A stretch of 64,000 nt of DNA from 40CM-2-70-7 sp035505915 (GTDB lineage: Bacteria; Gemmatimonadota; Gemmatimonadetes; Gemmatimonadales; GWC2-71-9). Where the stretch lies: contig DATJQI010000024.1 of NCBI GenBank assembly GCA_035505915.1, positions 1 to 64,000 of the forward strand, in the 5' to 3' direction. Of the stretch, positions 43,680 through 52,733 are shown one piece after another (position 1 is the stretch's first letter; every line of letters begins with the position of its first letter). The notes beneath the pieces are model-generated. The model had not been told where the DNA came from. It saw nothing but the letters and a program-made list of their open reading frames with translations, and made no database searches. The position numbers were made by a program, and so were the translations under genes.

Positions 43680-44266
43680 TTCGGGGCGGCGAGCAGGTAG
43701 AGCCCGGGCTGCGACAGGGCCGACGACGCCAGGGTGCCGGTGACCCCGGTGTTCTGCGCCTGCCATTGGTCGCTCCCGAACTCGTACCAGAGCTTCAGGG
43801 CCTGGGCGAACGCCTGGGACGTGGGGTACTTGGAGGGCGACGAATCGGCCACGCTGAAGTCGGCGTAACTCGCGAACGACACGTCCACCGTGGGGGAGCC
43901 GGCGATGTTGAACACCACACTCGCGGGCGCGATGGTGAACCCGAAGACGCCCGGCGTCACGGTCGCGGTCAGCTGGACCGTGGACGTGTCGGCCAGAATG
44001 GTGTCGTTCCGGGAGCGCACGCTCTGGGGAAAGAAGTGAAAGACGGCCAGGGTGGTGCCGGCGCTGTCGGCGTTGATCCAGGTGAAGGAGACGGTCTGGT
44101 TGTTCTTGAAGGTCATCGTGAGCACGTTCGGATCGGCGGCGTCGCTGCGGGCCAGCGCCAGGAGGCTGGCGCGGTGCGTCGTGGACGAAAGCCCGGTGCT
44201 CGTGTGACAGGCGGCGAGGGCGGCGAGCGCGGCGAGCGCGGCGCTTGTAGCGGCTCCGCGAAGCAG
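43676..44266 (-). CDS. Small lipoprotein of unknown function, apparent CTG start
   Basis: 196 residues if it begins at a CTG at 44264-44266, which would give LLRGAATSAALAALAALAAC, a perfect lipoprotein signal ending in lipobox LAAC. There is no ATG, GTG or TTG in frame between the end of the divergent gene's promoter region and the Cys, so a non-canonical start is the simplest reading; GGGA lies about seven bases before the CTG. The mature part is beta-rich (LTMTFKNNQTVSFTWINAD; TVTPGVFGFTIAPASVVF). Function unknown. Its stop overlaps the trpE ATG. Confidence 0.65.
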   Translation of the reverse strand: MLRGAATSAALAALAALAACHTSTGLSSTTHRASLLALARSDAADPNVLTMTFKNNQTVSFTWINADSAGTTLAVFHFFPQSVRSRNDTILADTSTVQLTATVTPGVFGFTIAPASVVFNIAGSPTVDVSFASYADFSVADSSPSKYPTSQAFAQALKLWYEFGSDQWQAQNTGVTGTLASSALSQPGLYLLAAPK

Positions 44267-44281
44267 CGAAATTCCCGGGCG

Positions 44282-46354
44282 ATGCGCACCCGACTCGGGC
44301 CTCGGATCACCTTGCTCGCCCTGGCCGCGCTGGGCGGCGCCGGCGGCCTCGCCGCCCAGGACTGGAACTCCGCGCCCGCGCTCGCGCTGGTCAACCGCGC
44401 CATCCGGCGCCGGAGCGTGACCACCGCCGACACCACGCTCCATGACTACAAGGCGCACGCGCATGGGTTCGTGCTCTTCCTCGGCCAGTTCGGGAACGGA
44501 TTGCGTGAGCCGCCCCGCCTGATCAAGGCCGACCAGCTCGAGCTGGAAGTCTACTGGAAGGCCCCGGGCGCCAGCAAGCAGCGCATCGTGGGATGGCGCA
44601 ACGCCGCGGAGCTTCCCACCGACATCAACTATCATCGCGATCACCTGGGGATCATCCAGAACAACTTCGGGCGCGCCATCCGTCTCGGCGACGGCGACGA
44701 GGTCCTCGACGTCCCCCACCCCCTGTCTCCCGGCGCCCTCCTCGACTACGACTACGCCCTCGGGGACACGCAGACGGTGGTGCTCCCGCGTCGCTCGGTG
44801 CACGTGGTCTCCGTGCGGGTGCGTCCCAAGGACTTCGACACCCCCCGCATCGTCGGCACGGTCTACCTGGACGCGGCCACGGCGGATCTGGTGCGGATGT
44901 CGTTCGATTTCACGCCGGTGGCGTACCGGGACCCGAGCCTCGAGGACGTGAGCGTGGTGCTGGAGGACGCGCTCTGGGACGGACGCTTCTGGCTGCCGTA
45001 CCGCCAGGAGATCGAGATCCGGCGCCGGGTGACGTGGCTCGACTTTCCGGCGCGCGGCATCATCCGGATCCGCTGGCAGGTGGGCGACTACACGTTCAAC
45101 CTCGGGCTCGCCGATCAGTGGTTCGCGGGCGAGGAGATCTCACCGGTGCCCCGGGCCGAGCTCGATTCCTTCCCGTGGCCCACGTCCCTCGCCGCGGCCC
45201 TCGATTCGACCGTGGTGCCGGCCCGGACCGACGACCTGACCCGGCTCCGCGACGAAGCCGCCCGCATCGCGGGGAGCCACGTGCTGTCCGGCCTGTCCCC
45301 GCACCGCCTCGGCGTCCGGAGCCTCTCGGACCTCGCCCACGTCGACCGCGTGGAGGGGCTCGCCGTCGGCGCGGGGATCGTGCAGCGCCTCGGCCGCACC
45401 GGCGTGGAGGTGTCGAGCCGCGCGAGCTACGGCTTCGGCGACCACCGCGTGAAGGGCGTCGCCGAGGCCGCCTGGCACACGGCGACGGGGACCCTGACGC
45501 TCTCCGGGTACCGCGAAGTCCGCGATGTGTCCGACCGGCCCGTGATCGCGCCGCTTTTGAACTCGATGACCACGCAGGAGTGGGGCCGCGACTACGGGGA
45601 CTACACCCTCGCCGACGGCGGGCGGCTCTCGTTTCACCGGCCCCTGGGCGGGCAGGGAGACTGGGACGCCGCGGTGGCGCGGGAGCGCGTGGGCTCGCTG
45701 GCCACGGTGGGCTGGCCGGCCGGCGGGGGGTACGCGCCGAACCCCGCCCTCGCGGGCGGCGGGGGCAGCGGCGTGGATCTAGCCCGCGTGTCGGTGCGCC
45801 GGCGCGCCGCCGGCACCGGGGCCGACGTCGAACGGGACCTCGCCGGCGGCCTCTCCGTCGAAGGCGGGCGGCTGGACGGCGGGACGACATACTGGCGCTG
45901 GTCCGCCGACGGCATCGTCCTCCTGCCGGTGTCCGCCACGCGGGTGCTGATCTCGGGGGCCGCGGGAGTCGGCTCGGCGCATCTTCCGGCCTACCGGGCC
46001 TTCGTCTCGGGGGGACGGGGCACCCTCCTCGGGGACGATTTCCGGAGCTGGGGCGGCGCGCGCGCGGCCCAGCTGGGTGTCGAGTGGCGCCTGCCCGTGC
46101 CCTTCGTTGCGCTCTCCGCGGGTCCCTACGCCCGCACGCCGCGCACGGCGATCCTCGCGCCGTACGCGGTGGCGGGGTGGACGGACCGGCCCATCGCGGG
46201 CACGCCGTGGCGGGCGACGCCGGGCACGCGACTCACCCTCGGGCTCGCACTCGAGTGGCTGGGCGTGATCCGCGTGGACGGGGGCTACGGCGTGCAGAGC
46301 CGTCGGGTGCATGTGGCCCTGGACGTGACACGCGACTTCTGGGGCCTTCTGTGA
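44282..46354 (+). CDS. Large outer-membrane beta-barrel protein with a plug-like N-terminal domain
   Basis: 690 residues. A signal peptide of about 25 residues (ALAALGGAGGLAAQ) precedes an N-terminal domain to about residue 290 that reads like a surface-protein or lipid-transfer domain (YKAHAHGFVLFLGQFGNG; VVSVRVRPKDFDTPRIVGTV). The last 350 residues have many short amphipathic strands with Gly-rich turns (LSGYREVRDVSDRP, VLISGAAGVGSAH, RVHVALDVTRDFWGLL) in a barrel pattern, ending in Leu-Leu rather than Phe. It may be related to DUF5686/Omp85-type proteins; exact family not recognised. Divergent from the small lipoprotein 15 bases away. Confidence 0.75.
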   Translation: MRTRLGPRITLLALAALGGAGGLAAQDWNSAPALALVNRAIRRRSVTTADTTLHDYKAHAHGFVLFLGQFGNGLREPPRLIKADQLELEVYWKAPGASKQRIVGWRNAAELPTDINYHRDHLGIIQNNFGRAIRLGDGDEVLDVPHPLSPGALLDYDYALGDTQTVVLPRRSVHVVSVRVRPKDFDTPRIVGTVYLDAATADLVRMSFDFTPVAYRDPSLEDVSVVLEDALWDGRFWLPYRQEIEIRRRVTWLDFPARGIIRIRWQVGDYTFNLGLADQWFAGEEISPVPRAELDSFPWPTSLAAALDSTVVPARTDDLTRLRDEAARIAGSHVLSGLSPHRLGVRSLSDLAHVDRVEGLAVGAGIVQRLGRTGVEVSSRASYGFGDHRVKGVAEAAWHTATGTLTLSGYREVRDVSDRPVIAPLLNSMTTQEWGRDYGDYTLADGGRLSFHRPLGGQGDWDAAVARERVGSLATVGWPAGGGYAPNPALAGGGGSGVDLARVSVRRRAAGTGADVERDLAGGLSVEGGRLDGGTTYWRWSADGIVLLPVSATRVLISGAAGVGSAHLPAYRAFVSGGRGTLLGDDFRSWGGARAAQLGVEWRLPVPFVALSAGPYARTPRTAILAPYAVAGWTDRPIAGTPWRATPGTRLTLGLALEWLGVIRVDGGYGVQSRRVHVALDVTRDFWGLL

Positions 46355-46407
46355 ACGGTGTCGGACTGGACGGGGCGGGCGGCGCGGCTAGGTTTCGTTG
46401 ACCCCCA

Positions 46408-48660
46408 ATGCCTGACACCACCTTTCCCGACGAATGGCTGGCCACCTCCCTCGAGGGGGTCATTTCGCCCGAGCTCCTGGAGGAGCTGCGGGCCAAGGCC
46501 GAGCCGTCGCGCACCCTCTGGGAGATGATCGTCTCGCGGCACATCGCCACCGACGACGGCATCATCGAAAAGCTGTCCAGCCGCTACCGGCTGAAGGTGG
46601 CGGACGTGGCCGAGGTCGACCCCAAGGTGAAGGACACGCTGCCGGAGCAGCTGGTGCGCCGCTACCGGGTCCTGCCCCTGCGCATCACGGATTCCTTCTT
46701 CGAAGTCGCCACCGCCAATCCCTTCGACCTCGACGCCGAAAAGTCCCTCGCGTTCGCCACCGGGCGGGAAGTGCGGATGCTCCTGCTCTCGCCGGCCAAG
46801 ATCGCCGAGAAGCTCGACGAGATGTACCGGCCGGACAAGACCATCGACAAGCTCCTCGAGAACATGGAGGACTCGAACGACCTGATTCACCTGGCGGACG
46901 AGGTCCCCGACGAGCTGGGCGCGAGCGAGGAGGAAGCCAGCCAGCGCCCCGTCGTGAAGCTGGTCGACCTGATCATTTCCGAGGGCATCCTCTCCCGCGC
47001 CTCGGACATCCACATCGAACCCGAGGAAGGCGGGGTGGCGGTCCGGTACCGCATCGACGGCGTGCTCCGCCAGCAGATGAAGATCCCGCGGGCCGCCGGG
47101 CTGCCCCTCATTTCGCGCATCAAGATCATGTCGTCGCTCGATATCGCCGACCGGCTGAGGCCCCAGGACGGCCGTGCCCGCGTGGCGGTGAACGGCCAGC
47201 CCATCGACCTCCGGGTCTCGACGCTGCCCGCCGCGCTGGGCGAGAAGGTCGTCGTCCGCATCCTGGACTCGCGCGCGACCGTCAAGTCGCTCGACTCCCT
47301 GGGGCTCAATCCGGGGGAGGCGGAGGCGATCACCCGGCTCCTCGAGAATCACGAAGGCATCATTCTCGTGACCGGCCCCACCGGCTCCGGGAAAACCACC
47401 ACCCTGTACTCGATGATCCGCCAGATTCAGAGCGAAGGCGTGAACATCGTGACGGTGGAAGACCCGGTGGAATACCGGATGCAGGGGATCGTGCAGGTGC
47501 AGGTGCAGGAGAAGGCGGGCCTGACCTTCGCGTCGGCCCTCCGATCCATCCTCCGGCAGGACCCCAACGTCGTGCTGGTCGGCGAGATCCGGGACCGCGA
47601 GACGGCCCAGATCGCCGTCCAGGCGTCCCTGACGGGCCACCTCGTCCTCTCGACCCTGCACACCAACGACGCCCCCAACGCGGTCACCCGGCTGGTGGAC
47701 ATCGGGGTCGAGGCCTACAAGATCGCGGCCGCCCTCCGGGGCGTGGTGGCGCAGCGCCTGATGCGGAGGCTGTGCGGCACCTGCAAGGAAGTGTGGATGG
47801 AGTCCCCCCCCGACCGACTGAAACGCTGGATTCCCCAGGGCACTCCGCTCTATCGCGCCGCCGGGTGCCCCGACTGCGCGATGACCGGGTACCGGGGGCG
47901 GTTCTCGATCATCGAAGTGCTCCAGGTCACCCAGGAGATGGAGCGGCGGATCGCGGCGGGGCAGACGGCGGACAAGATCGCGGAAGCGGCGCGGCGGAAC
48001 GGGATGAAGTCGCTCTGGGATTCCGGGCTGACGCACGTGCTGGGCGGGGAGTCCACCATCGACGAGCTCCTGCGGGTGGTGGAAGTCCCGCCCGAGGAGG
48101 GCTCGGCGGAGCGGGCGGACGCCGCGGCGGGCACCGGTCCGGCCGTGGCCACGTCCGGCGTCGGGCGTCCCTCGCCGGCGCAGGGCACCCCGGCGGCGGA
48201 GCGGCCCGAGCGCTCCACCGACCACTTCGAGCTGCTGGAGGAGCCCGCGCCCCCCCCGCGTCTCACCGGCACCCACGGCGCCGCTCCGCTCAAGGTCCTG
48301 CTGGTGGACGACGAGGATTCGCTGCGAAAAGTGATGAAGGACCTGCTGGAGCGCGACGGCTACAACGTGGCCGAGGCGCGCGACGGCGTGCAGGCGCTGG
48401 ACCAGGTGGACCGGGTGGGGCCCGACATCATCGTCCTCGACCTGAACCTGCCCGGTCTCGACGGATACGGCGTGCTGTCCCACCTGCGCTCCCGGCCCGC
48501 CACCGCCGGGATTCCCGTGATCGTGCTGACCGCCAAGGGCGACGAAGACAACGAGGTCCGCGTCTTCGAGCTTGGCGCCGACGACTTCCTCACCAAGCCC
48601 TTCCGGGCCCGCGCCCTCTCGGCGCGCCTCGAAGCGGTGCTGGGCCGCCGCCGGCACTAG
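46408..48660 (+). CDS. Type IV pilus / type II secretion ATPase (PilB/GspE-like) fused to a receiver domain
   Basis: 750 residues. The N-terminal MshEN-like domain covers about 1-150. The ATPase core has RASDIHIEPEEGGVAVRYRI, the Walker A GPTGSGKTTTLYSMI near residue 325, the Asp box VTVEDPVEYRM, Walker B DPNVVLVGEIRDRETAQIA and HTNDAPNAVTRLVDIG. A zinc motif CGTCKE ... CPDCAMTGYRGR follows. After a linker (about 560-625) comes a complete receiver domain (about 630-748), with KVLLVDDEDSLRKVM, phosphoacceptor Asp near residue 678 (IIVLDLNLPGLDG) and the Lys in FLTKPFRARA. The ATPase powers pilus extension or secretion, and the receiver suggests direct control by a kinase. No other pilus gene is near. 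ATG start. Confidence 0.92.
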   Translation: MPDTTFPDEWLATSLEGVISPELLEELRAKAEPSRTLWEMIVSRHIATDDGIIEKLSSRYRLKVADVAEVDPKVKDTLPEQLVRRYRVLPLRITDSFFEVATANPFDLDAEKSLAFATGREVRMLLLSPAKIAEKLDEMYRPDKTIDKLLENMEDSNDLIHLADEVPDELGASEEEASQRPVVKLVDLIISEGILSRASDIHIEPEEGGVAVRYRIDGVLRQQMKIPRAAGLPLISRIKIMSSLDIADRLRPQDGRARVAVNGQPIDLRVSTLPAALGEKVVVRILDSRATVKSLDSLGLNPGEAEAITRLLENHEGIILVTGPTGSGKTTTLYSMIRQIQSEGVNIVTVEDPVEYRMQGIVQVQVQEKAGLTFASALRSILRQDPNVVLVGEIRDRETAQIAVQASLTGHLVLSTLHTNDAPNAVTRLVDIGVEAYKIAAALRGVVAQRLMRRLCGTCKEVWMESPPDRLKRWIPQGTPLYRAAGCPDCAMTGYRGRFSIIEVLQVTQEMERRIAAGQTADKIAEAARRNGMKSLWDSGLTHVLGGESTIDELLRVVEVPPEEGSAERADAAAGTGPAVATSGVGRPSPAQGTPAAERPERSTDHFELLEEPAPPPRLTGTHGAAPLKVLLVDDEDSLRKVMKDLLERDGYNVAEARDGVQALDQVDRVGPDIIVLDLNLPGLDGYGVLSHLRSRPATAGIPVIVLTAKGDEDNEVRVFELGADDFLTKPFRARALSARLEAVLGRRRH

Positions 48661-48665
48661 CCCGC

Positions 48666-49133
48666 ATGACCGACATCAAGGTGATGTTCGTGGACACCTT
48701 CGCCCTCCGGGGCGCCGGTGACCGCCTCGAAGTGCTGGCCCTCCGCCGCGCGCCGGGCCGCACGCGTGCCGGCGCGTGGGAGATCGTGCACGGCACCATC
48801 GAGCCGGGCGAGACGCCGGTGCAGGCGTCGCGACGCGAGCTGGCCGAGGAGACCGGACTCGCCCCGGTGGCGCTGTACAACCTCTCCCGCACCGAAGCGT
48901 TCTACCAGCACGACTCGGATGTGCTCGCCGTGATTCCCGTCTTCGCCGCGTTCGTCGCCGGCGGCGCGGAGGTTCGAATCTCGGAGGAGCACGACCGGTG
49001 CGAGTGGCTCACGCCCCGGGCGGCGGCCGGCCGCCTGGCCTGGCCCCGGGAGCGCAGAGCACTGGAAGACGTTTTGTCAATGGTGGGGGGTGGAAGCGCG
49101 GGCTTGCTCGACGGCGTTCTTCGGGTAAGCTAG
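48666..49133 (+). CDS. NUDIX hydrolase
   Basis: 155 residues. The NUDIX box is complete: HGTIEPGETPVQASRRELAE followed by ETGL, with the metal-binding Glu residues. These enzymes hydrolyse nucleoside diphosphates linked to another group. The N-terminus DIKVMFVDTFALR and the C-terminal DRCEWLTPRAAAGRL fit the common dihydroneopterin-triphosphate/NTP-like group, but the substrate is not determined. ATG at 48666, five bases after the previous stop, so it is in the same transcript as the PilB-receiver gene. The C-terminal tail is not conserved. Confidence 0.93.
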   Translation: MTDIKVMFVDTFALRGAGDRLEVLALRRAPGRTRAGAWEIVHGTIEPGETPVQASRRELAEETGLAPVALYNLSRTEAFYQHDSDVLAVIPVFAAFVAGGAEVRISEEHDRCEWLTPRAAAGRLAWPRERRALEDVLSMVGGGSAGLLDGVLRVS

Positions 49134-49142
49134 CGGAGCCGC

Positions 49143-49529
49143 ATGAACCCCTTCTATCACCGGATCTACCGCGTCGTGCGTCACATCCCGAAGGGACGGG
49201 TGGCGACGTATGGCGTCGTGGCGCGCCTTGCCGGACGCCCCGGCGCGGCCCGTCAGGTGGGCTGGGCCCTTTCAGCGCTCCCCGACGACGGCGACGTGCC
49301 CTGGTGGCGGGTGATCAACGCGGCGGGCCGGATCTCGCTCTCCACCGCCGACCACGGCGCCGTGGTCCAGCGGGCCCTGCTGCTGCGTGAAGGCGTGAAG
49401 TTCGCGCCCGGAGGCGCCGTCAACCTGGCGCTCTTCGGCTGGCCCTCCGAAGCCTACGACTCGGTGGCCGCCCACACCCGCGCCGCCTCGTCCCGGAGAT
49501 CGCGCAGGTTGAAAGGCTTGCGCACGTAG
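49143..49529 (+). CDS. Alkyltransferase-like (ATL) DNA-binding protein
   Basis: 128 residues. The fold is that of O6-alkylguanine-DNA alkyltransferase: FYHRIYRVVRHIPKGRVATYG, VVARLAGRPGAARQVGWAL and VPWWRVINAAGRIS. The active-site PCHR motif is replaced by PWWR, the mark of ATL proteins, which bind O6-alkylguanine lesions and hand them to nucleotide excision repair without removing the alkyl group. The C-terminal 25 residues beyond the family end (AAHTRAASSRRSRRLKGLRT) are Arg/Ser-rich and overlap the end of the opposite-strand kinase by 76 bases. Confidence 0.9.
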   Translation: MNPFYHRIYRVVRHIPKGRVATYGVVARLAGRPGAARQVGWALSALPDDGDVPWWRVINAAGRISLSTADHGAVVQRALLLREGVKFAPGGAVNLALFGWPSEAYDSVAAHTRAASSRRSRRLKGLRT

Positions 49530-51550
49530 CGCAGGCCGAGACGCGCCAGCGTCTCGTCGGTGGCGGGTCGCACGTCCCCCGTGGCCACCAGGGTGCGGCT
49601 CTTCAAGTGCGGCATCCGTTCCGCCAGCTCTTCCACCAGCAGCTTGCCGGTCGCCGCCGCGCGCCCGTCCGCGATGATCAGGTCGAAGGTCCGGGTGGCC
49701 GCCAGCTCGAGCGCATGCTGGCCGTTCCGGGCCACTTCCACCGCGTGCCCCTCCCGGCCGAACAGCGCCTGCACCATCCGCCGGACGGCCTGATCGTCGT
49801 CCACGAGGAGAATGGTCCGTGACGCCCCCTTGGTGGGCGGCACGGGCGTGTGGTCGGCGGATCGCGGCGGCCGCGTGGGCGTATCGGCCGGAGCGGGGGG
49901 GAAGTCCACGTGGAAGGCGGCGCCGCCCGCGTCCGGGTGCTCCACCACGATGCGGCCGCCGTGGGCCTCGATGATCGAATAGCTGATGGAAAGGCCCAGA
50001 CCCGTCCCCTGGCCCGGCTCCTTGGTGGTGAAGAAAGGCGTGAAGAGCTGGCGCGCCACCTCGTCCGAGATCCCGGGGCCCGAGTCCTCGATCCTCAGGT
50101 GCACGCGGCCGTCGAACCAGGTGGAGGCGCGCACGGTGCGGGGGCGATCGGGAGGGTTTCCGGCCACGGCCTGCGCCGCGTTGGTGAGCAGGTTCAGAAC
50201 CACCTGCTGGAGCGCGTGGCGGTCTCCCAGGACATCCGGCAACACCCCGGCGAAATCACGCTCGAGCACGACATCCTTGAGCCGCAGGTCGTAGCTCATC
50301 AACAGGACGGTGCGCTGGAGCACGTCGGTGAGATCCACGCGCTCCCGCTCGGCGGGCGCCTTCCGGGCGAAGGTCAGGAGGTTCCGCACGATCCGCCCGG
50401 CGCGCTCGGCCTGCTCGTGAATCACGCGGAGGTGGCCCCGGTCGTTCTCCCCGAGCTCCTTCTGCTCCAGCAGGAACTCGGACAGCCCCGCGATGGAGGT
50501 CAGCGGGTTGTTCAGCTCGTGCGCCACGCCCGATACCAGCTGGCCCACCGCGGCCAGCTTCTCGCTCTGGATCAGCTGGGCTTCCATCGTCTGTTGCTCG
50601 GTGACGTCCTCCACGAGCACCACCAGATGAATGGCGCTGCCGACCGGGGGCATCCGGGCGGCGTTGACCCGGACCGCGCGGCCGGCTTGCGACCGGGCCA
50701 CGAGCGGCGTGGGACGCTCGCCCCGGCGCGCGATCTCCATCAGGTCGTCGAGCGCGGCGGGATGCTCGAGGAGGGCGGGGGCCAGCGTGTGGCCCGTCAC
50801 CTCGGCGATGTCCCGCGACAGGAGCGCCGCGAGCGAGCGGTTGGCGCGGGTGATCCGGCCCTCTTCGTCCACCACCGCCATCCCCTCCGACATCGCGTCG
50901 AACGCCGTCTCCCATTCTTCCTTGGCCCGCCGGACCAGATCGAAAAACCGGGCGTTGGCGATGACCACGGCGGTATGGGTGGCCAGGGTCGAAATGAGCC
51001 GGAGGTCTTCGGATGCGAACTCCCCGGCGCGCGGGTCCGCGACGACGAGGGTCCCGACCACCGCCCCGTGGGCGCGGAGCGGCACCGCGGCGGCCGCCTC
51101 GGCGTGGATGCCGGTGATCAGCGTGACCGGCCCGGCGCCCGAGTTGCGCACCAGCTCCAGGCGCTCCCGGCCCACGGAGCGGACCACGAGCCCGGTGTCG
51201 GAGCGGCGGATGGCCGCGTTGCGCTGGGGGGCCAGGGTGCCGTCGGCGGCCGCGACGGTCAGGGGATCGGTGCTCCGCTCGCCGGTGAGGGCCACCAGGG
51301 CCCCCCGGGCTTCCAGGAAGCGCATGGCGTACCGAACCACGTGGTCCACGATGCGGTCGAGCTGCAGGGAATCCGAGAGGACGTAGGAGAGCTCCTGAAG
51401 GGAAAAGAGCTCGGACAGGCGGCGGTTCAGCTCGTCGGCCGTGCGGCGGCGGTCGTCCTCGCTGCGCGACAGGCGCAGGCCGAGGTAGACGATCAGCGCG
51501 ATCAGGCCGGCGACGAACAGGACGCCGGCGGTGAGCAGCGTCGGGTTCAA
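49454..51550 (-). CDS. Hybrid histidine kinase with GAF and PAS domains and a C-terminal receiver
   Basis: 698 residues. TTG start overlapping the upstream stop (TTGA). One membrane segment at about 5-25 (LTAGVLFVAGLIALIVYLGL), a coiled coil, a GAF domain (about 55-215), a PAS domain (about 220-335), then HisKA with GVAHELNNPLTSIAGLSEFL (His near 355). The ATPase domain has NLLTNAAQAV, DSGPGISDEV and QGTGLGLSISYSI. A Pro-rich linker leads to a receiver (about 578-698), with the acidic pair in ILLVDDDQAVRRM and the Asp in LIIADGRAAATG. This is a cytoplasmic-output hybrid sensor. Its last bases overlap the ATL gene. Confidence 0.93.
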   Translation of the reverse strand: MNPTLLTAGVLFVAGLIALIVYLGLRLSRSEDDRRRTADELNRRLSELFSLQELSYVLSDSLQLDRIVDHVVRYAMRFLEARGALVALTGERSTDPLTVAAADGTLAPQRNAAIRRSDTGLVVRSVGRERLELVRNSGAGPVTLITGIHAEAAAAVPLRAHGAVVGTLVVADPRAGEFASEDLRLISTLATHTAVVIANARFFDLVRRAKEEWETAFDAMSEGMAVVDEEGRITRANRSLAALLSRDIAEVTGHTLAPALLEHPAALDDLMEIARRGERPTPLVARSQAGRAVRVNAARMPPVGSAIHLVVLVEDVTEQQTMEAQLIQSEKLAAVGQLVSGVAHELNNPLTSIAGLSEFLLEQKELGENDRGHLRVIHEQAERAGRIVRNLLTFARKAPAERERVDLTDVLQRTVLLMSYDLRLKDVVLERDFAGVLPDVLGDRHALQQVVLNLLTNAAQAVAGNPPDRPRTVRASTWFDGRVHLRIEDSGPGISDEVARQLFTPFFTTKEPGQGTGLGLSISYSIIEAHGGRIVVEHPDAGGAAFHVDFPPAPADTPTRPPRSADHTPVPPTKGASRTILLVDDDQAVRRMVQALFGREGHAVEVARNGQHALELAATRTFDLIIADGRAAATGKLLVEELAERMPHLKSRTLVATGDVRPATDETLARLGLRYVRKPFNLRDLRDEAARVWAATES

Positions 51551-52155
51551 TGCGCCTTGGCGGAAGCGCGTCCCATCACGCGCACGCGCTCGGTGTTGAG
51601 CTTCTGCACCGTCTTGGACCAGGAATCGTTGGTCATCCCCTCGTAGCTGGCCGCGAGGTCTTCCCCCCACGCCACGCCGTCCTCGAACAGGTAGATGGCG
51701 GTCGCCTGCTGCCGGGCGTCGAGCTGCTGGCCGCCCCACTGCGGGGAGAGCGGCACGAAGCCCACCGGGCGGAAGATCCGGCCCCGGCTCGTGAGGTTGA
51801 TGTCCTCGGGGACGAAGCGCGCCTGGGATACGTTGCCGAAGAACGTGACCAGCACGAGCGTCGGGTGCGGCACCCCGGCGCGCTGGGCCTGGTCGTCGAT
51901 GTCGGCGCGGCGCTGGCGGATGAGCTCGGACAGGGACGTGTAGGTGTCCGGCGCGAGGAGCCGGGTCACCGATTCGTCGAGGGGGAGGATCTGGATCTGC
52001 AGCGGCCCGGTCGAGAACTGGATGACGACGTCGGCCCGCTGGAGCGTCCCGAAGCCGATGGGGAGCGTGTCTTGGGCCCGGGCCCCGCGTGGGGCGGTGA
52101 CGCCGGCGGCGAGGAGCGCCGCGGCGAGCCCGGCGTGCCTGTAGGAACGGGTCAT
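51547..52155 (-). CDS. Secreted protein of unknown function
   Basis: 202 residues. The signal MTRSYRHAGLAAALLAAGVT ends near GARAQ, so it is exported. The mature part holds strand-rich segments TLQRADVVIQFSTGPLQIQI and LVLVTFFGNVSQARFVPEDI, followed by a helical end with SWSKTVQKLNTERVRVMG. No family is recognised. The ATG overlaps the engB stop (ATGA), and its own stop overlaps the TTG of the hybrid kinase, so the two are co-translated. A sensing or envelope partner for the kinase is a possible role, by position only. Confidence 0.72.
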   Translation of the reverse strand: MTRSYRHAGLAAALLAAGVTAPRGARAQDTLPIGFGTLQRADVVIQFSTGPLQIQILPLDESVTRLLAPDTYTSLSELIRQRRADIDDQAQRAGVPHPTLVLVTFFGNVSQARFVPEDINLTSRGRIFRPVGFVPLSPQWGGQQLDARQQATAIYLFEDGVAWGEDLAASYEGMTNDSWSKTVQKLNTERVRVMGRASAKAH

Positions 52156-52733
52156 CCTGCCGCCTTTCCGGTCAATGCCGCGATGGCTTCGCGGAGCTCG
52201 TCCACGCCGGCGCCGGTCTTCGCGCTGGTGAGTACGACTTGATCGTCGTCGAACTCCAGCTCCGCCGCCAGCTCGGCCTCCCGCTTCCGGGCCGACCCCC
52301 GCTGAAGTTTGTCGCCCTTGGTCAGCGCCGCCAGGGTGCGAACCCCGGTGCCGGACAGAAGGTCCCGGATGTCCAGATCGTCCTGGGAAAGCGGATGCCG
52401 GATGTCGAGCAGCCAGAGCACGCCCGTGAGTCCGGCGCGGCCCAGGGCGCCCTCGACCAGCTCCCGGAATCCGGCGCGCTCGTCCTTCGGCGCGCGGGCG
52501 TAGCCGTACCCGGGCAGGTCGAGGAGGTAGTACGCGTGATCCACTTCGAAGGCGTTGAGCGCCCGCGTCTTGCCGGGCGTGGCCGAGATGCGCGCGGCCC
52601 GCTGGCCGACGATGGCGTTCAGGAGACTCGACTTCCCGACGTTGGAACGCCCCAGGAGGGCGATCTCGGGGCGTGGGGGATCGAACGGAACGTCGGCGTT
52701 GGGAAACGAGCCGAGAAAGCGGAGGTCGGTCAG
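52152..52733 (-). CDS. engB: Ribosome biogenesis GTP-binding protein EngB (YsxC), apparent CTG start
   Basis: 193 residues. EngB is a small GTPase needed for assembly of the large ribosomal subunit. G1 is EIALLGRSNVGKSSLLNAIV (about 24-43), G3 DLPGYGYARAPKDER, G4 ALTKGDKLQ, and the Lys/Thr of switch I is in SATPGKTRALNAFEV. The family starts 20-25 residues before G1. Here that point is a CTG overlapping the clpX stop (CTGA); the only other in-frame start is a GTG 63 bases upstream, inside clpX, giving an unlikely Arg/Pro-rich extension. The secreted gene downstream begins at its stop (ATGA). Confidence 0.92.
   Translation of the reverse strand: MTDLRFLGSFPNADVPFDPPRPEIALLGRSNVGKSSLLNAIVGQRAARISATPGKTRALNAFEVDHAYYLLDLPGYGYARAPKDERAGFRELVEGALGRAGLTGVLWLLDIRHPLSQDDLDIRDLLSGTGVRTLAALTKGDKLQRGSARKREAELAAELEFDDDQVVLTSAKTGAGVDELREAIAALTGKAAG

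Noticed and set aside
46401..46406. TTGACC before the PilB-receiver ATG as a -35 box
   Set aside because: It lies only two bases from the start codon, so it cannot be a promoter element for this gene.
46285..48657. Antisense 790-codon frame opposite the PilB-receiver gene
   Set aside because: Shadow of a highly conserved ATPase; composition is not protein-like.
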